From assembly GCA_963773945.1 (NCBI GenBank), contig CAVZDD010000004.1, positions 1 to 64,000 of the forward strand: a stretch of 64,000 nucleotides of DNA, written 5' to 3'. Source of the stretch: JAKIWV01 sp963773945 (GTDB taxonomy: Archaea; Thermoplasmatota; Thermoplasmata; Lutacidiplasmatales; UBA184). The translations under genes were made by a program, and so were the position numbers. The notes under the pieces are model-generated. The model worked only from the letters and a program-made list of their open reading frames with translations. It was not told where the DNA came from and ran no database searches. Shown here one piece after another: positions 43,975 through 52,434 of this stretch. Numbering within the stretch: the stretch's first letter is position 1; every line of letters starts with the position of its first letter.

Positions 43975-45120
43975 TTGAAGGCAAATGTCTACCGCGGACC
44001 GTACCAACTGGCGATTGAAGACAAACCGAAACCCAAGATCAAAGACTCGACCGATGTCGTGCTCAAGATCACGGCGAGCTGCATTTGCGGCTCCGACCTC
44101 CACCTCTTTCACGGGCTGATCAGCCCGGACCTGCCGGGGCAGATCCTCGGTCACGAGAACGTTGGGATCGTCGACGAGGTCGGAAGCGCGGTCCACTGGG
44201 TGAAGAAAGGCGACCGTGTGGTCGTTCCGTTCAATATCAGCTGCGGTGCCTGCGAGTTCTGCAATAGCGGGCTCTGGTCGATGTGCGACAATGCCAACCC
44301 GTTCTATCCAAAGGGACCTGGCGCGGCGTTTGGTTACGCGAAACTGCTCGGGGGCTTCGATGGCGGACAAGCCGAGTACCTCCGCGTTCCGTACGCCGAC
44401 ACGATGTGCCTCCAGATCCCGGATGGTGTTCGCGACGACCAGGCCGTCCTGCTGGCCGACATCTTCCCGACCGGCTACTTCGGCTGCGACATCGCCGGCG
44501 TGAAGCCGGGCCACATCGTGGCCGTCGGCGGTTGCGGGCCGGTCGGCCTCATGGCCCAGATGGCGGCCCTGCTCCGCGGCGCGGCGAAGGTCTACGCCTT
44601 CGACCGGGTGCCGGAGCGGCTCGCGATGGCGAAGAAGATCGGTGCCACACCGGTGAACGTGGACAAGGAAGACCCGGTCCAACGCGTCCTCGACGACACC
44701 GACCAGGCCGGCGCGGATGCCTGCGTCGAGGCGGTCGGGTATGAGGCGACGGGGAAGGGCGTGATGGCGCCGGGCCCGAAGGTCGAGGCAAAGCCGCTCG
44801 TGGTGCTCGAGACATTGATGAAGGTCGCCAAAAAGGGCGCCATCATCGGGATGCCGGGACTGTTCGCCCCCACGCCGCAGGACAAGGAGGGACGCGTAAG
44901 CTTCCCGCTGGGCGCGGCGTTCACCCGGGAGCTCGGCTTCCGGATGGGGCAGTGCAACGTGAAGAACTACAACCGGTACCTCATGCGGGCGATCGAGAAC
45001 GGTCGCGTTGACCCCTCGATCGTGATCACCCACCGGGAACCGCTCGAGAACGCACCCAGGCTGTACGAACAGTTCGACAAGCGGCTCGGGGGCATCATCA
45101 AGGTCGTTCTGAAGCCGTAG
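43975..45120 (+). CDS. zinc-dependent alcohol dehydrogenase (formaldehyde dehydrogenase-like)
   Basis: A 381-residue medium-chain dehydrogenase: catalytic zinc ligands in ASCICGSDLHLFHG and LGHENVGIVDEVG, structural zinc in CGACEFCNSGLWSMCD, and NAD-binding VAVGGCGPVGLMAQ. The long insert (NPFYPKGPGAAFGYAKLLGG) is typical of the glutathione-independent formaldehyde dehydrogenase subgroup. The start is TTG at 43975, about 35 bp after a TATA-like GATTAAGTAGG. The role may be formaldehyde or other aldehyde/alcohol oxidation. Confidence 0.9.
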   Translation: MKANVYRGPYQLAIEDKPKPKIKDSTDVVLKITASCICGSDLHLFHGLISPDLPGQILGHENVGIVDEVGSAVHWVKKGDRVVVPFNISCGACEFCNSGLWSMCDNANPFYPKGPGAAFGYAKLLGGFDGGQAEYLRVPYADTMCLQIPDGVRDDQAVLLADIFPTGYFGCDIAGVKPGHIVAVGGCGPVGLMAQMAALLRGAAKVYAFDRVPERLAMAKKIGATPVNVDKEDPVQRVLDDTDQAGADACVEAVGYEATGKGVMAPGPKVEAKPLVVLETLMKVAKKGAIIGMPGLFAPTPQDKEGRVSFPLGAAFTRELGFRMGQCNVKNYNRYLMRAIENGRVDPSIVITHREPLENAPRLYEQFDKRLGGIIKVVLKP

Positions 45121-45217
45121 AGCCCACTCCCCCAACCCCTTCGCACCCTCCTCCAAGGACGGCGGCGCGCGGAGCGCCGACCCGAACGTTTTTGACGGGG
45201 ATTTGGATGTGGCGGCC

Positions 45218-45466
45218 ATGCCGCTCTATATGGACACCCACCGGAACGTGAAGGGCGTGACTGCGCAAGCCGTGGCCGAGGCACACGCGAAGGACCTCAA
45301 GGTGCAAGGGAAGCACGGCGTGAACTACCGAAACTACTGGGTCGACGAGAAGAGCGAAACGATCTATTGCCTCGTCGAGGCCCCCAACCCGGAGGCGGCG
45401 GCGCGCGTTCACAAAGAAGCCCACGGCCTCGTTGCCAACGAGATCCACGAGGTCCACCAAGGCTGA
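45218..45466 (+). CDS. DUF4242 (nickel-binding SCO4226-like) protein
   Basis: An 82-residue ferredoxin-like protein: MPLYMDTHRNVKGVTAQAVA, then HGVNYRNYWVDEKSETIYCL and VEAPNPEAAARVHKEAHGLV, typical of the DUF4242 family, whose Streptomyces member binds nickel. His residues of DTH and HKEAHG are candidates for metal binding. ATG 45218 is preferred over the upstream TTG at 45203. Role unknown. Confidence 0.85.
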   Translation: MPLYMDTHRNVKGVTAQAVAEAHAKDLKVQGKHGVNYRNYWVDEKSETIYCLVEAPNPEAAARVHKEAHGLVANEIHEVHQG

Positions 45467-45595
45467 AGGGGCGAACCCCCGCCTCCTGACCAGACCCGTC
45501 CGACTCCCCTCCGGGCGTCCTCCTCACGCCCCGGCCCGGCAGTTCCCGGAAGTGGTAAGTAGCCCGTCCGGCTCCCCGGCGCCGAGGGACCAATC

Positions 45596-46000
45596 ATGGC
45601 AGACATCACCCACACGCAGGCCTGGGCCGCACTCGAAGCCGCGATGAAAAAGGCTCAGGAACTGAAGACCAAGATGGACATCGCGATCGTCGACGCAGGT
45701 GCGAACCTGAAGGGATTTATCCGTATGGACGAGGCCTGGATCGGCAGCATCGACATTGCCCACAAGAAGGCGAAAACCGCGCGGTACTTCAACATGAACA
45801 CGGGCGAGATCGGAAAGCTCTCCCAGCCCGGCGGCCCGCTCTACAATATCGAACACTCCAATGGGGGCCTCATCAGCTTCCCGGGCGGCATCCCGATCAA
45901 GAACGCCCAGGGCGAGGTCATCGGGGCGATCGGCGTCAGTGGCAGCACGGTCGAGCACGACCACGCCGTCGCCGAGGCCGGCGCGAAGGCCGTGCACTGA
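45596..46000 (+). CDS. GlcG/HbpS family heme-binding-like protein
   Basis: A 134-residue protein of the GlcG/HbpS (DUF336) family: AALEAAMKKAQELKTKMDIA, IVDAGANLKGFIRMDEAWIG, SIDIAHKKAKTARYF, GGLISFPGGIPIKNAQGEVI and GAIGVSGSTVEHDHAVAEAG. Length and order match the family. Some members bind heme or corrinoid or sit beside glycolate and diol metabolism; here it follows DUF4242 and dehydrogenase genes. Cytoplasmic. Confidence 0.92.
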   Translation: MADITHTQAWAALEAAMKKAQELKTKMDIAIVDAGANLKGFIRMDEAWIGSIDIAHKKAKTARYFNMNTGEIGKLSQPGGPLYNIEHSNGGLISFPGGIPIKNAQGEVIGAIGVSGSTVEHDHAVAEAGAKAVH

Positions 46001-46079
46001 ACCACTTGTCCTCGCGGGGCGGAGTTCCGCCCCGCGGCCCCACTAGTTTGAAAGGTTCCCGGGCTCTCCGGGAACCACC

Positions 46080-46457
46080 ATGAGATTCCTTTACACCGGC
46101 GTGGAGGTCACCGACCTCGACCGGTCGATCCGTTTCTACCAAGAGGGACTCGGCATGGAGGTCGCGGGTCGGGGACTCGTGGCGGCGACCGGCGGGGAGA
46201 CCGCGACGCTCCACACACCCGGGTCGCACCAGATGCTGGAATTGAACTGGTATCCCTCCTCGAAATACACCCCCGGCAGCGAGCTCGACCACCTGGCCTT
46301 CGAGGTCGAGGACGTGGAGGCGACGGCGTCCCGGCTCGTCGAACTCGGCGGACGCGTGGTCCGGGAGGTTGAGCACCAGGCGGAGTACGACCTGGCCTAC
46401 GTGGCCGACCCCGACGGGATCTGGATCGAGCTGGTCCAGCCCAAGCCCCATCACTGA
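46080..46457 (+). CDS. VOC family (glyoxalase I-like) protein
   Basis: A 125-residue vicinal-oxygen-chelate protein: FLYTGVEVTDLDRSIRFYQE, GLGMEVAGRG, HQMLELNWYP, ELDHLAFEVEDVEATASRLV and YVADPDGIWIELVQP. Metal ligands His and Glu are seen in LDHLAFEV, LELNWY and WIELVQP. Lactoylglutathione lyase-like or an uncharacterised dioxygenase/isomerase; substrate unknown. Its stop overlaps the end of the convergent methyltransferase gene by a few bases. Confidence 0.9.
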   Translation: MRFLYTGVEVTDLDRSIRFYQEGLGMEVAGRGLVAATGGETATLHTPGSHQMLELNWYPSSKYTPGSELDHLAFEVEDVEATASRLVELGGRVVREVEHQAEYDLAYVADPDGIWIELVQPKPHH

Positions 46458-47122
46458 GGCCCCGGGAGAACCCCGCCCGGCTTGCGGTCCGCTACGAACA
46501 GATAGTGCGTCTCGGCACGCCGGTCCAGCCGAACCCGGTCGAAGCCGGCACCCGAAAGCGCGCTGCACCGGCGTTCCGAGAAGAACGTGTGGGGGACCGT
46601 GTGGCCGGACGGTCCCCCCTGGTTGGGCGGCACCAGCGGGACCTTCTCTCGAAGGGGATGGGTATCGTCCCGGACGCACCAGAGGTGGAGGCCACCGGGG
46701 CGTAGTACTCGACGCACGGCGGCGAAGAGCCGGCCGAGCTCGTCGTCCGATAACGTCTCGTAGAGCACGAGCCCGACCACCGCCGATACGCTCTCGGGAG
46801 GAAGGCCCGTCAGGTACGGTTCGGCATCGGCTGCGTCAAGGGTGGCCCGCGCCGAGACTTCAGCGGGCAAGGTCGCCAAGAGCTGGCGGGCGATGCGGAT
46901 CGCTTCGGGAGAGAAGTCGACGCCCCGCACCTGGAAACCGTTCTCCAGAAGGAATCGAAGGTCCCGGCCGGCGCCCGACCCGATCTCGACCAGGTCGGTG
47001 CCGGGTGTCGAGCTCAGGAAGGGAAGGGCCCATCGGATGAAACCGCTCGGACCGGCGCCGAGCTGGCCCTCGACGGTGCTCCAGTAGAGATCCCACGCGG
47101 CGGCACGCGGGTCCTCGGGCAC
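46451..47122 (-). CDS. class I SAM-dependent methyltransferase
   Basis: A 223-residue methyltransferase: motif I DLVEIGSGAGRDLRFLLENG, FQVRGVDFSPEAIRIARQLL, DAADAEPYLTGLPPESVSAV (acidic post-motif), VLRPGGLHLWCVRDDTHPL. No further domain. Substrate unknown; the catalytic part resembles Methyltransf_11/25-type small-molecule enzymes. Encoded convergently with the VOC gene and separated by 40 bp from the peptidase gene upstream. Confidence 0.88.
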   Translation of the reverse strand: MPEDPRAAAWDLYWSTVEGQLGAGPSGFIRWALPFLSSTPGTDLVEIGSGAGRDLRFLLENGFQVRGVDFSPEAIRIARQLLATLPAEVSARATLDAADAEPYLTGLPPESVSAVVGLVLYETLSDDELGRLFAAVRRVLRPGGLHLWCVRDDTHPLREKVPLVPPNQGGPSGHTVPHTFFSERRCSALSGAGFDRVRLDRRAETHYLFVADRKPGGVLPGPQ

Positions 47123-47162
47123 ACGGGAACGATCGGACCGCCGGCTCTTCTACGTTCGGACG

Positions 47163-48056
47163 CTAATGTCCGGGGGTCGTCCGCCCCACGTCCTCGAGAA
47201 ACGCCGCGAGTACCGCCATGAACGTCTCTCGCTCCTCCCAGAAGGGGGTGTGAGAACTCTTCTCGAAGGTAACCCGGCGGGCCCCGGGGATTCCCTGGTG
47301 GATCTGCTCGGCGCACGCCGGAGTCACCTCGTCGTATCGGCCACCGGTCACGAGCGTCGGAACTCGGATCTTGGGCAGGTCCGGCGTGATATTGATGTTC
47401 CGGATCGTGCCCGTGATCGTGAACTCGTTCGGGCCGTTCATGTATCGATAGACCGGCCGCTCGTCCCCTAACTTGAGCGTCCGCACGAGGTCGGGGGGCC
47501 ACTCGGGCAATCGGCACAGGTACGTGTGATAGAACAGATTCGTGGCCCGGACGTAGTCCGGGTGCGTGAACTCCCCCCGGGCGGAATGAACTCGGATCGC
47601 CTGCGCCTCCGCGGCCGGGAGTTCATCGATCAAACGGTCCATCTCGGCCGTCGCGAACGGCACGTCGGGCAAGCCCCCGATGGTGACGAGGCTTCGCAGA
47701 TGCGCCTGGTACTTGATCGCGTACGCGAGGGCCAGCAATCCGCCGTAGCTCGATCCGACCAGATGTACGCGGCCCAGGCCCAACGCGGTCCGGATGCCCT
47801 CCGTCTCCTCCACGTGGTGTTCGAGGGTGAACAAGTCGGTCCCCGGTGGAATCTCCGACCGGCCGCATGCCAATTGGTCGAAGAAAACGACCCGGTAGCC
47901 CCACCGGGTCAGGTCGCGAAGCGGCAGGAGGTAATCGTGGCTGCTTCCCGGCCCCCCGTGCAGCGCGAGAATCGTTCCCTTTCCTTCGGCCGGGCCCGCG
48001 GACCGGAAATAGAGGTTGTAGCCGAGGACCCGGACGAATCCTTCCTGGTCTTCCAT
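47163..48056 (-). CDS. proline iminopeptidase-like alpha/beta hydrolase
   Basis: A 297-residue enzyme: TILALHGGPGSSHDYLLPLR (HGGPG oxyanion motif), VVFFDQLACGRSEIPP, nucleophile LVGSSYGGLLAL, catalytic Asp region LVTGGRYDEVTP and His in SSHTPFWEER. This is the proline iminopeptidase / tricorn-interacting factor F1 family, which in Thermoplasma trims peptides released by the tricorn protease. The ATG at 48056 (MEDQEGF) is preferred to the longer frame. Cytoplasmic. Confidence 0.93.
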   Translation of the reverse strand: MEDQEGFVRVLGYNLYFRSAGPAEGKGTILALHGGPGSSHDYLLPLRDLTRWGYRVVFFDQLACGRSEIPPGTDLFTLEHHVEETEGIRTALGLGRVHLVGSSYGGLLALAYAIKYQAHLRSLVTIGGLPDVPFATAEMDRLIDELPAAEAQAIRVHSARGEFTHPDYVRATNLFYHTYLCRLPEWPPDLVRTLKLGDERPVYRYMNGPNEFTITGTIRNINITPDLPKIRVPTLVTGGRYDEVTPACAEQIHQGIPGARRVTFEKSSHTPFWEERETFMAVLAAFLEDVGRTTPGH

Positions 48057-48220
48057 CGACGCCTTCGGTCGCGGGGGGCGACGGTGTTCCGCTAGATGAA
48101 CCCCCCTTCGGCTTTCTGACCGCGGCGGGTCCGAAAGCCGTGCCCGGGTATGAATTCGCGTTGGGCGAAGGTCCATAAAGGGTCAGGGGGGATAGTACGC
48201 CAGACAAAGAGGATGGCTCG

Positions 48221-48538
48221 ATGAACTGTACCGGATGCGGCGCGATCGTGCCGGAAGGAGCCACGGCCTGCCCGGCCTGCGGCCGGCCCGCGGTGATGCC
48301 TCCGCCCCCCTCGAGCTCGTCCCGCGTTACCACCCCGATCCGGAAGGTTGCGAGCGCGACGGCGGCCGCCTCCAAGGAGATGTACTCCGACGCGAAGAAG
48401 ACTGGCAAAACGGCGCTCGGCGAGGCGAAGATCGCGGTCCGCGACGTAAGCACGTTGACCCGCCAAGCCGTCGACGAGGTCGGCAAGGGGCTCGAAAGCC
48501 TCGGCAAGGACCTCCAGAAGGGCAAGAAAGACAAGTGA
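48221..48538 (+). CDS. zinc-ribbon protein with helical tail
   Basis: A 105-residue protein: an N-terminal zinc ribbon MNCTGCGAIVPEGATACPAC (CxxC...CxxC, residues 3-20), a Pro/Ser linker and a Lys/Ala-rich amphipathic helix (TAAASKEMYSDAKKTGKTAL) resembling stress-type helical repeats. No membrane span. It is followed by a gene with a C-terminal zinc ribbon of the same kind, so the two may act together. Function unknown. Confidence 0.65.
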   Translation: MNCTGCGAIVPEGATACPACGRPAVMPPPPSSSSRVTTPIRKVASATAAASKEMYSDAKKTGKTALGEAKIAVRDVSTLTRQAVDEVGKGLESLGKDLQKGKKDK

Positions 48539-48584
48539 GGCCCGACGTGGTGCGCCCCGTCGGCCGCCCGAGGCGGGGACGCAC

Positions 48585-49073
48585 GTGATGCTTCAACGGG
48601 GCGAGAAGATCCTGACGCAAGGCCCCGCGACGTCCCTCACCCACGGGAAAGCCTCCGGCCTGCTCTTCCTCACGAATTACCGGCTCGTCTTCGAGACCAG
48701 CCACCCCGGACTGATCCGCGCCGGTACGACCTCGACACTCCTCGACCTGCCCCTGGAAGCGGTGAGCGATGCCCACGTCAATCGGCCGCGACTTCGGATT
48801 CGATTCCTCGATTCGTCGCGCCTGAGATTCCAGACGCACCGTGGAGAGGTGGACTTCGTCGTCGACCACCCGGAGGTCTGGCGCCAATTCTTCGCCGGCG
48901 CGAAGCGCGAGAGCTACCTGCCCTCCGACGTCCCGGCGCCGCCGCCCGTCTCCGTCCACATCACGGTGCCTCCGTCGTCGCCGGCGACCGCGATCCACAT
49001 CCGATGCCCCTACTGCCGGTCCACCTACGAAGAGAGCCGAGGACGATGTCCCACCTGCGGGGCCACGGCCTGA
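48585..49073 (+). CDS. GRAM/PH-like domain protein with C-terminal zinc ribbon
   Basis: A 162-residue protein. Residues about 1-105 look like a GRAM/PH-like beta-sandwich (LLFLTNYRLVFETSHPG, LPLEAVSDAHVNRPRLRIRF, THRGEVDFVVDHPEVWRQFF); the tail after a Pro-rich linker is a zinc ribbon (IRCPYCRSTYEESRGRCPTC). Similar lipid- or membrane-associated shape proteins occur in Archaea. Start GTG 48585 or ATG 48588. Function unknown. Confidence 0.68.
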   Translation: MMLQRGEKILTQGPATSLTHGKASGLLFLTNYRLVFETSHPGLIRAGTTSTLLDLPLEAVSDAHVNRPRLRIRFLDSSRLRFQTHRGEVDFVVDHPEVWRQFFAGAKRESYLPSDVPAPPPVSVHITVPPSSPATAIHIRCPYCRSTYEESRGRCPTCGATA

Positions 49074-49089
49074 GCGGAGGGACGGCCCC

Positions 49090-50674
49090 CTAGGGCGTCC
49101 GGAGCAGTTCGTCCAAGAACCCCACCGGTGGTGCGCCGAAGCTCAAGACTCGGTCGTGGAAGGCCCGGAGCGACCCGCCGAACTGCGGACCGAGGTGCTT
49201 GGCGCGCGCGTCGAGGATCGCGAGCTTGCCGAGCGTGTAGCCGAGGTAGGACGGGTCGTACGTGCCCCGGCCGGCTTCACGTTGCGCGACGATCGGCGCG
49301 TTGTATCCTTCGCGTTCGAACACCGCCGTCGCTTCGGCGATCGACATCCCTTGCGTGTGGAGTCCGACCGAGGCGATCAGCCGACAGTCGCGCAGAAGCG
49401 CATCGTACAGCTGGGCCGCCTCCGCTTCCGCCGCGCCGGCGCCGAGCCCCTGTTCCACCACAAGCTGCTCGGCATAGTGCGCCCACCCTTCCGTGAATGC
49501 GTTGGATTGGAACGTCTTCCGGGCGAGGCTCCCGACCGAGCGCCGGAGGTGCAGGAACTGGAGGTAATGGCCCGGATAGACCTCGTGGACCGTGACGTTC
49601 CGCAGCACCGCGTCGTTAAACGAACGCAGCCACGCGTCCTGGGTCTCGGGTGTCCAGGCCGGGTCGACGGGGGTAACGAAGTACATCCCTTCCGCGGCGG
49701 CATCGAACGGTCCGGGGGGGTTCATGCTGGCGGTCGACATCTCGCGATGATACGCGGGCGTCTCCTCGACCCGGCAGTCCGCGGGTTCCGGGATCGTCGC
49801 GAGCTCCTTTTCCCGGACGAACAGCTTCGTCTCTTCGACGAACTCGCGAGCGCGCGCGATCAGTTGCCCTGACGTCGGATGCGTCTGCGCGGCCCGGTCC
49901 AGAAGCCCCGGCCCATCGGTCGGCGGCTGCGCGGCGGCCGCGATGGTCCGGAGGCGCGTCTGGTTCCGCTCGAGGTCGGCGCGGCCCGCGGCCAGGATAT
50001 CGGCAAACGGGGCCCGGACCCTCTCCCGGACCCAGAGGAGCTTCTGGTACCGCTCGGGTCCGAGCGCAAACGCGTTGGTGGCTCGCGGGAGCCAGTCCTT
50101 TTCGAGGCGCGCGGCAAACGCCTGGACAGCGGCGACCGCCGGGTCCCGGACCTCGCGGACCCGTTCCCAGGAGGCGTCGCTGGACGACCGGACCACCGGC
50201 TCGACATCGCGATAGTTCGACTGGATTCCCCGGGCAATCCCGATCGCGAGCCGGACAAAGGGAGCCGGAACCTCTGGATCGAGGCGGTGGAGGCCGATGC
50301 TCAGGAACGCGGGTACCGCGGACAGGTGGCGGTGGATCGCTTCGATTCGCGTGGGGAGGGGCGCATACGCGCGCACCGTGTACGCGGTCAGGGAAAGGCC
50401 CGTAAGGTAGACCATGGGATTCTGGTCGTAGTCCCGGGAGTCCTGGAGGTCGAACAGCGGGCTTTCGAGGGACATCTCGAGAAGCGTCCGGTCGGTACCG
50501 ACGACTGGGGGAGACTCCGTCGGACGGTACCTCCCTCAAGCGACGGAGGAGCGTGTTCGCCCGGTCGGTCCAGCGCTCGGTGGCGTCCGGGCTGAGGTCC
50601 GGCAGCCGGCCGTCGTAGTCATGGAGGCCGAGGGTGACCGCCGAGCCTGGAGCCAAGGTGAACAGGTGGTCCAC
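49090..50674 (-). CDS. DUF885 family metallopeptidase-like protein, split by one frameshift
   Basis: The main frame (50475 to 49090) has the DUF885 core with HExxH-like VHEVYPGHYLQFLHL and TEGWAHYAEQLV, matching zinc peptidases of this family. The N-terminus (HLFTLAPGSAVTLGLHDYDG, LPDLSPDATERWTDRANTLL) is in another frame, from GTG 50674. They join if one base is changed in the CCCCC run near 50510. The full length would be about 527 residues. A cytoplasmic or secreted peptidase-like protein; no signal peptide seen. The frame break is a candidate sequencing artefact. Confidence 0.8.
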
Positions 50675-50857
50675 GACCTCATGCTCGAGGGCGTTGAGTT
50701 CTAACTCGCGATCCGAATTTCCCAGTGTCCCACCGGCTCTGTCACGGGGGTGACGCAGCCGCCCCCAGAACCCATCGGACCGCTTCGTGCGGGAAAAGAG
50801 TGGCGGGTCGATTGGGCCGGGTCGAAGTCCCCTCCGCTCCCCGACGGGGCGGAGAGT

Positions 50858-51175
50858 TCACTCGACCCAGGTCATCTGACATTTCGGGCAGTAATGGTCC
50901 TCGAGGGGCGTCCCGCACAGGAAGCACGTCGCCGACGGGGCGGCCGGGGCGAGTGGACCGGGGATCGGAGTCGTCGTGGGCAAGGGGGGCGGCGGGCTCG
51001 AGGGTTCGGGCTTCGGGTCCGGAGGCTCGGGGCCGGGGCCCGGAGCCGGCGGAACAACGGACGGCTCGCCCGAGGCGGGGTCGATCGGTTTCTCGACCGG
51101 CGGCGCGGGCTCGGCCGCTGGGGTGGCCGTTTCGTCCTTCTTCTCCTTGCGGAATCGCCGGAACAGGAAGACCAT
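50858..51175 (-). CDS. proline-rich protein with C-terminal zinc ribbon
   Basis: A 105-residue protein: a basic start MVFLFRRFRKEKKDE, then about 60 residues of Pro/Glu/Ala-rich linker, then a zinc ribbon CFLCGTPLEDHYCPKC at the very end. The layout resembles the two zinc-ribbon proteins at 48.2-49.1 kb. No family recognised. The composition of the linker is low complexity, but the ribbon and termini support a real gene. Confidence 0.55.
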   Translation of the reverse strand: MVFLFRRFRKEKKDETATPAAEPAPPVEKPIDPASGEPSVVPPAPGPGPEPPDPKPEPSSPPPPLPTTTPIPGPLAPAAPSATCFLCGTPLEDHYCPKCQMTWVE

Positions 51176-51295
51176 TCACCCCCGCGACGCCCGGCGGAAC
51201 TTTACACTTCCGTTGCCGGTCGGGCGGACCGCGTTTCGCTCGAACGTTTGAATTGCCGGCATAGCCTTTTGCACGCTACCGGATTGCCGCCCGCC

Positions 51296-51766
51296 GTGAG
51301 CGGAACGCCGACCGAGCGACTGAAGGAACTGGGCCTCGTCCTGCCTCCTCCTCCCAAGCCCGCCGGGACGTACTCGTCTGTAGTGGTCGATGGCCAGCAT
51401 GCATGGGTGTCCGGCCAGATCGTGCTCGAGGGGGGCGCGATCCTGCATCCGGGACTGGTGGATCGGGACGTGTCGCCCGACCTCGCGAAGGAAGTAGCCC
51501 GAGGCGCTGCGCTCCAGGCCCTCAGCGCCCTCGCTGCCACGCTCGGGTCCCTCGACCGGGTTCGCCGTATCGTCCGGGTGGCCGTCTATGTCGCCTCGGT
51601 CCCGACCTTCCTACGCCACCACGAGGTGGGAAACGGCGCGACGGAAGTGTTGACCGCCATCTTTGGCGAGTCCGGCCGTCCGGCGCGCGTAGCGATGGGA
51701 GTCGCGGCCCTGCCGCTCAACGCCCCCGTGGAAGTGGAAATGGTCGTGGCGCTCACCGAGGCTTGA
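51296..51766 (+). CDS. RidA/YjgF-like protein
   Basis: A 156-residue RidA-family protein starting with GTG 51296: PAGTYSSVVVDGQHAWVSGQ, ALQALSALAATLGSLDRVRR, VRVAVYVASVPTFLRHHEVG, NGATEVLTAIFGESGRPARV with the conserved Arg, and LPLNAPVEVEMVVALTE. The group is the longer YjgF/YER057c subfamily. The classic RidA role is hydrolysis of reactive enamines, but this subgroup is uncharacterised. Followed after 8 bp by the fibrillarin gene. Confidence 0.88.
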   Translation: MSGTPTERLKELGLVLPPPPKPAGTYSSVVVDGQHAWVSGQIVLEGGAILHPGLVDRDVSPDLAKEVARGAALQALSALAATLGSLDRVRRIVRVAVYVASVPTFLRHHEVGNGATEVLTAIFGESGRPARVAMGVAALPLNAPVEVEMVVALTEA

Positions 51767-51774
51767 CGAGACCG

Positions 51775-52434
51775 TTGCCGCAATCGGAGTGGCCCGGGGT
51801 CTTTCGTCGCGGCCGGGAGTTGTACACCCGGAACCTCCGGCCCGGGGAACGGGTCTACGGGGAGGAACTCATCGTCGAAGACGGGGTCGAGTACCGGCAC
51901 TGGGACCCATGGCGCTCGAAACTGGCGGCGTACCTGTTGAACGGTGCCTCGCGACTGCCGTTCGAACATCCCCGACGGGTGCTCTATCTGGGAGCGGCCC
52001 ACGGCACGACGATCAGCCATCTCTCAGACCTGCTGCCCGACGCCCAGTTGTTCGGGATCGAGAAGAGCGGCGGGTCCTTCGGCGCTTTCCTCGCGCTCTC
52101 CCACCGCCGGCCCAACCTCTACCCGATCCTGGCGGACGCCCAACTCCCCGAGCGATACCAGGCGGATGTGGGCCCCATCGATTTCCTCTATCAGGACATC
52201 GCCCAGCGGAACCAGGCCGACGTGTTCGCCGAGAATGCGACGGCGTGCCTCGCTGCTGCGGGGAGCGCCCTCCTCATGCTCAAGGTCCGGTCGGTCACAC
52301 AGCGGCGATCGGTAGCCGCCGTGGTCACCGAGACTCGGTCTTCCCTCACTCGCCAGGGCCTGCGGGTCGTGGACCAGCGGACCCTCGCCCCGTTCTCCCG
52401 TGACCACGTCGCGCTGGCCGTCTCCCGAGCTTAA
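51775..52434 (+). CDS. flpA: fibrillarin-like rRNA/tRNA 2'-O-methyltransferase
   Basis: A 219-residue archaeal fibrillarin: VEYRHWDPWRSKLAAYL, SAM loop RRVLYLGAAHGTTISHLSDL, LFGIEKSGGSFGAFLALSHR, ILADAQLPERYQA, VDFLYQDIAQRNQADVF (here PIDFLYQDIAQRN) and LMLKVRSVTQ. It works in C/D-box RNPs with Nop5 and L7Ae. The start is TTG at 51775, since no ATG or GTG precedes the conserved part; the frame follows RidA by 8 bp, suggesting co-transcription. No Nop5 gene is in the window. The 3' end overlaps the surface-protein frame. Confidence 0.94.
   Translation: MPQSEWPGVFRRGRELYTRNLRPGERVYGEELIVEDGVEYRHWDPWRSKLAAYLLNGASRLPFEHPRRVLYLGAAHGTTISHLSDLLPDAQLFGIEKSGGSFGAFLALSHRRPNLYPILADAQLPERYQADVGPIDFLYQDIAQRNQADVFAENATACLAAAGSALLMLKVRSVTQRRSVAAVVTETRSSLTRQGLRVVDQRTLAPFSRDHVALAVSRA

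Noticed and set aside
43897..45219. A 440-codon minus-strand frame opposite the zinc alcohol dehydrogenase
   Set aside because: All zinc ligands and the NAD-binding loop are on the plus strand.
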